From an uncultured Clostridia bacterium (GTDB taxonomy: Bacteria > Bacillota > Clostridia > Oscillospirales > Oscillospiraceae), in NCBI GenBank assembly GCA_947176425.1, contig CAMWQV010000213.1:1-5061 (forward strand): a DNA stretch of 5,061 nucleotides, written 5' to 3'. Under the pieces are notes generated by a model. It searched no databases, was not told where the DNA came from, and was given only the letters and a program-made list of their open reading frames with translations. A program made the position numbers and the translations under genes. Positions 4,529-5,061 of the stretch are shown here, piece by piece; positions within the stretch are counted from its first letter, which is position 1, and the number at the start of each line of letters is the position of its first letter.

Positions 4529-5061
4529 ATGAAAATGCAGCTTGTTTCGCTGACACTGGAAAACTTCAAGTGTTACGAGACCCAGACCTTCCGCTTTGAC
4601 GGGCGGGACGCGGATATCTTCGGCGAGAACGGGACGGGGAAGTCCAGCGTGTACGACGCCTTTACCTGGCTGCTGTTCGGCAAGAACGGCGCGGGGGAGT
4701 CCCTGACCGAGGGAGTTAAGCCTGTGTTCACCGAGGGGCCGAATGAGGGTCGGGTAAAGGACCACGGCGCCGTGACCGCTGTGGAGGCCGCGCTGCGGGT
4801 GGACGGCGCGACGCGCTCCCTGAAGCGCACCTACTACGAGGTATGGAGCACGAAGCGGGGGGCCGAGGAAGCTACTCGGGACGGACATTCCAGCGACTAT
4901 TATGTGGACGGAGTGCCGGTGAAAAAGAACGAGTTTGCCCGCCGGGTGGGTGAGCTGGTGGACGAGAAGATTTTCCGGCTGCTGACCAGCGTGACGTACT
5001 TTGCCCACGATCTGCCCTGGAAGCAACGGAGGGCCACCCTGTTCGAACTGACACGCATGGC
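4529..5061 (+). CDS. SbcC/SMC-like AAA ATPase, N-terminal part (runs off the window)
   Basis: The visible 177 residues are the N-terminal ATPase half-domain of a Rad50/SbcC/RecF-type protein. They show the beta strand LVSLTLENFKCYE (5-17), Walker A GENGTGKSS (32-40), and the following DAFTWLLFGK (43-52). Further on come RLLTSVTYFAHDLPW (150-164) and QRRATLFEL (166-174), which match the usual segment after the Q-loop region in phage-type members. Relatives bind ATP, are usually several hundred residues with a central coiled coil, and often sit in phage recombination modules near RecT or nuclease genes; those partners are not in view here. AGAAAGGA (4511-4518) with a 10-nt spacer sets the ATG at 4529; a second in-frame ATG lies at 4535. 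Almost all codons end in G or C, unlike the gene before it. No stop occurs before the window end. Confidence 0.85.
   Translation, partial: MKMQLVSLTLENFKCYETQTFRFDGRDADIFGENGTGKSSVYDAFTWLLFGKNGAGESLTEGVKPVFTEGPNEGRVKDHGAVTAVEAALRVDGATRSLKRTYYEVWSTKRGAEEATRDGHSSDYYVDGVPVKKNEFARRVGELVDEKIFRLLTSVTYFAHDLPWKQRRATLFELTRM

Noticed and set aside
4414..4599. Plus-strand 61-codon frame across the gap and the ATPase start
   Set aside because: No ribosome site, runs through the GC-rich hairpin, and overlaps the clear ATPase frame by 71 nt.
4523..5026. Minus-strand frame of 167 codons opposite the ATPase gene
   Set aside because: The opposite frame has Walker A and family motifs; the minus frame is open because of the high GC content at third positions.

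Overview
The window looks like part of a mobile element, a prophage or an integrative conjugative element, from a gut-type Clostridia (Oscillospiraceae/Ruminococcaceae-like) genome. The reasons are the PcfK-like / PcfJ-like / DUF3102 gene trio, tightly packed small genes with strong AGGAGG-type ribosome sites, ATGA start/stop overlaps, moderately high GC, and an SbcC/SMC-like ATPase of the kind found in phage recombination modules. This placement is inference from gene content; no integrase, capsid or transfer gene lies inside the window.

Layout. Bases 1-53 are the last codons of an unidentified plus-strand gene. Bases 54-154 are a leader that carries signals on both strands. A plus-strand operon of six genes follows (155-4312): PcfK-like protein, PcfJ-like protein, DUF3102/coiled-coil protein, a 63-residue Cys/His-rich protein, a 58-residue GTG-start protein, and a 150-residue unknown protein. 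Junctions are 4-10 nt overlaps or 13-20 nt gaps, so co-transcription and partial translational coupling are likely. A 216-nt gap (4313-4528) follows, and then the 5' part of an AAA/SMC-type ATPase gene (4529 to the window end) with visibly more G/C-ending codons than the gene before it.

The most unusual signal is in the two leaders. Read on the minus strand, each has a sigma-A-type promoter with exactly 17-bp spacing (TTGACA-N17-TATAAT at 153-125; TTGATT-N17-TATAAT at 4526-4498). Each predicted transcript starts with G, soon carries AGAUGUUUU, and runs into a 13-position GC-rich hairpin about 60-70 nt from its start. In the first leader the hairpin is followed by a U-tract and is fully paired, with two G-U wobbles, only on the minus strand. 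This suggests two related small antisense RNA genes, each embedded in the 5' leader of a plus-strand operon with its promoter overlapping that operon's ribosome-binding site. The first is well supported by sequence; the second has a weaker terminator. The RNAs, their function and the link between them are inferred and unproven.

Working together: the PcfK/PcfJ/DUF3102 genes form a conserved accessory block of unknown biochemical role. The ATPase probably opens a recombination/DNA-processing operon. The two antisense RNA loci would give the element a way to adjust both operons at the RNA or translation level.
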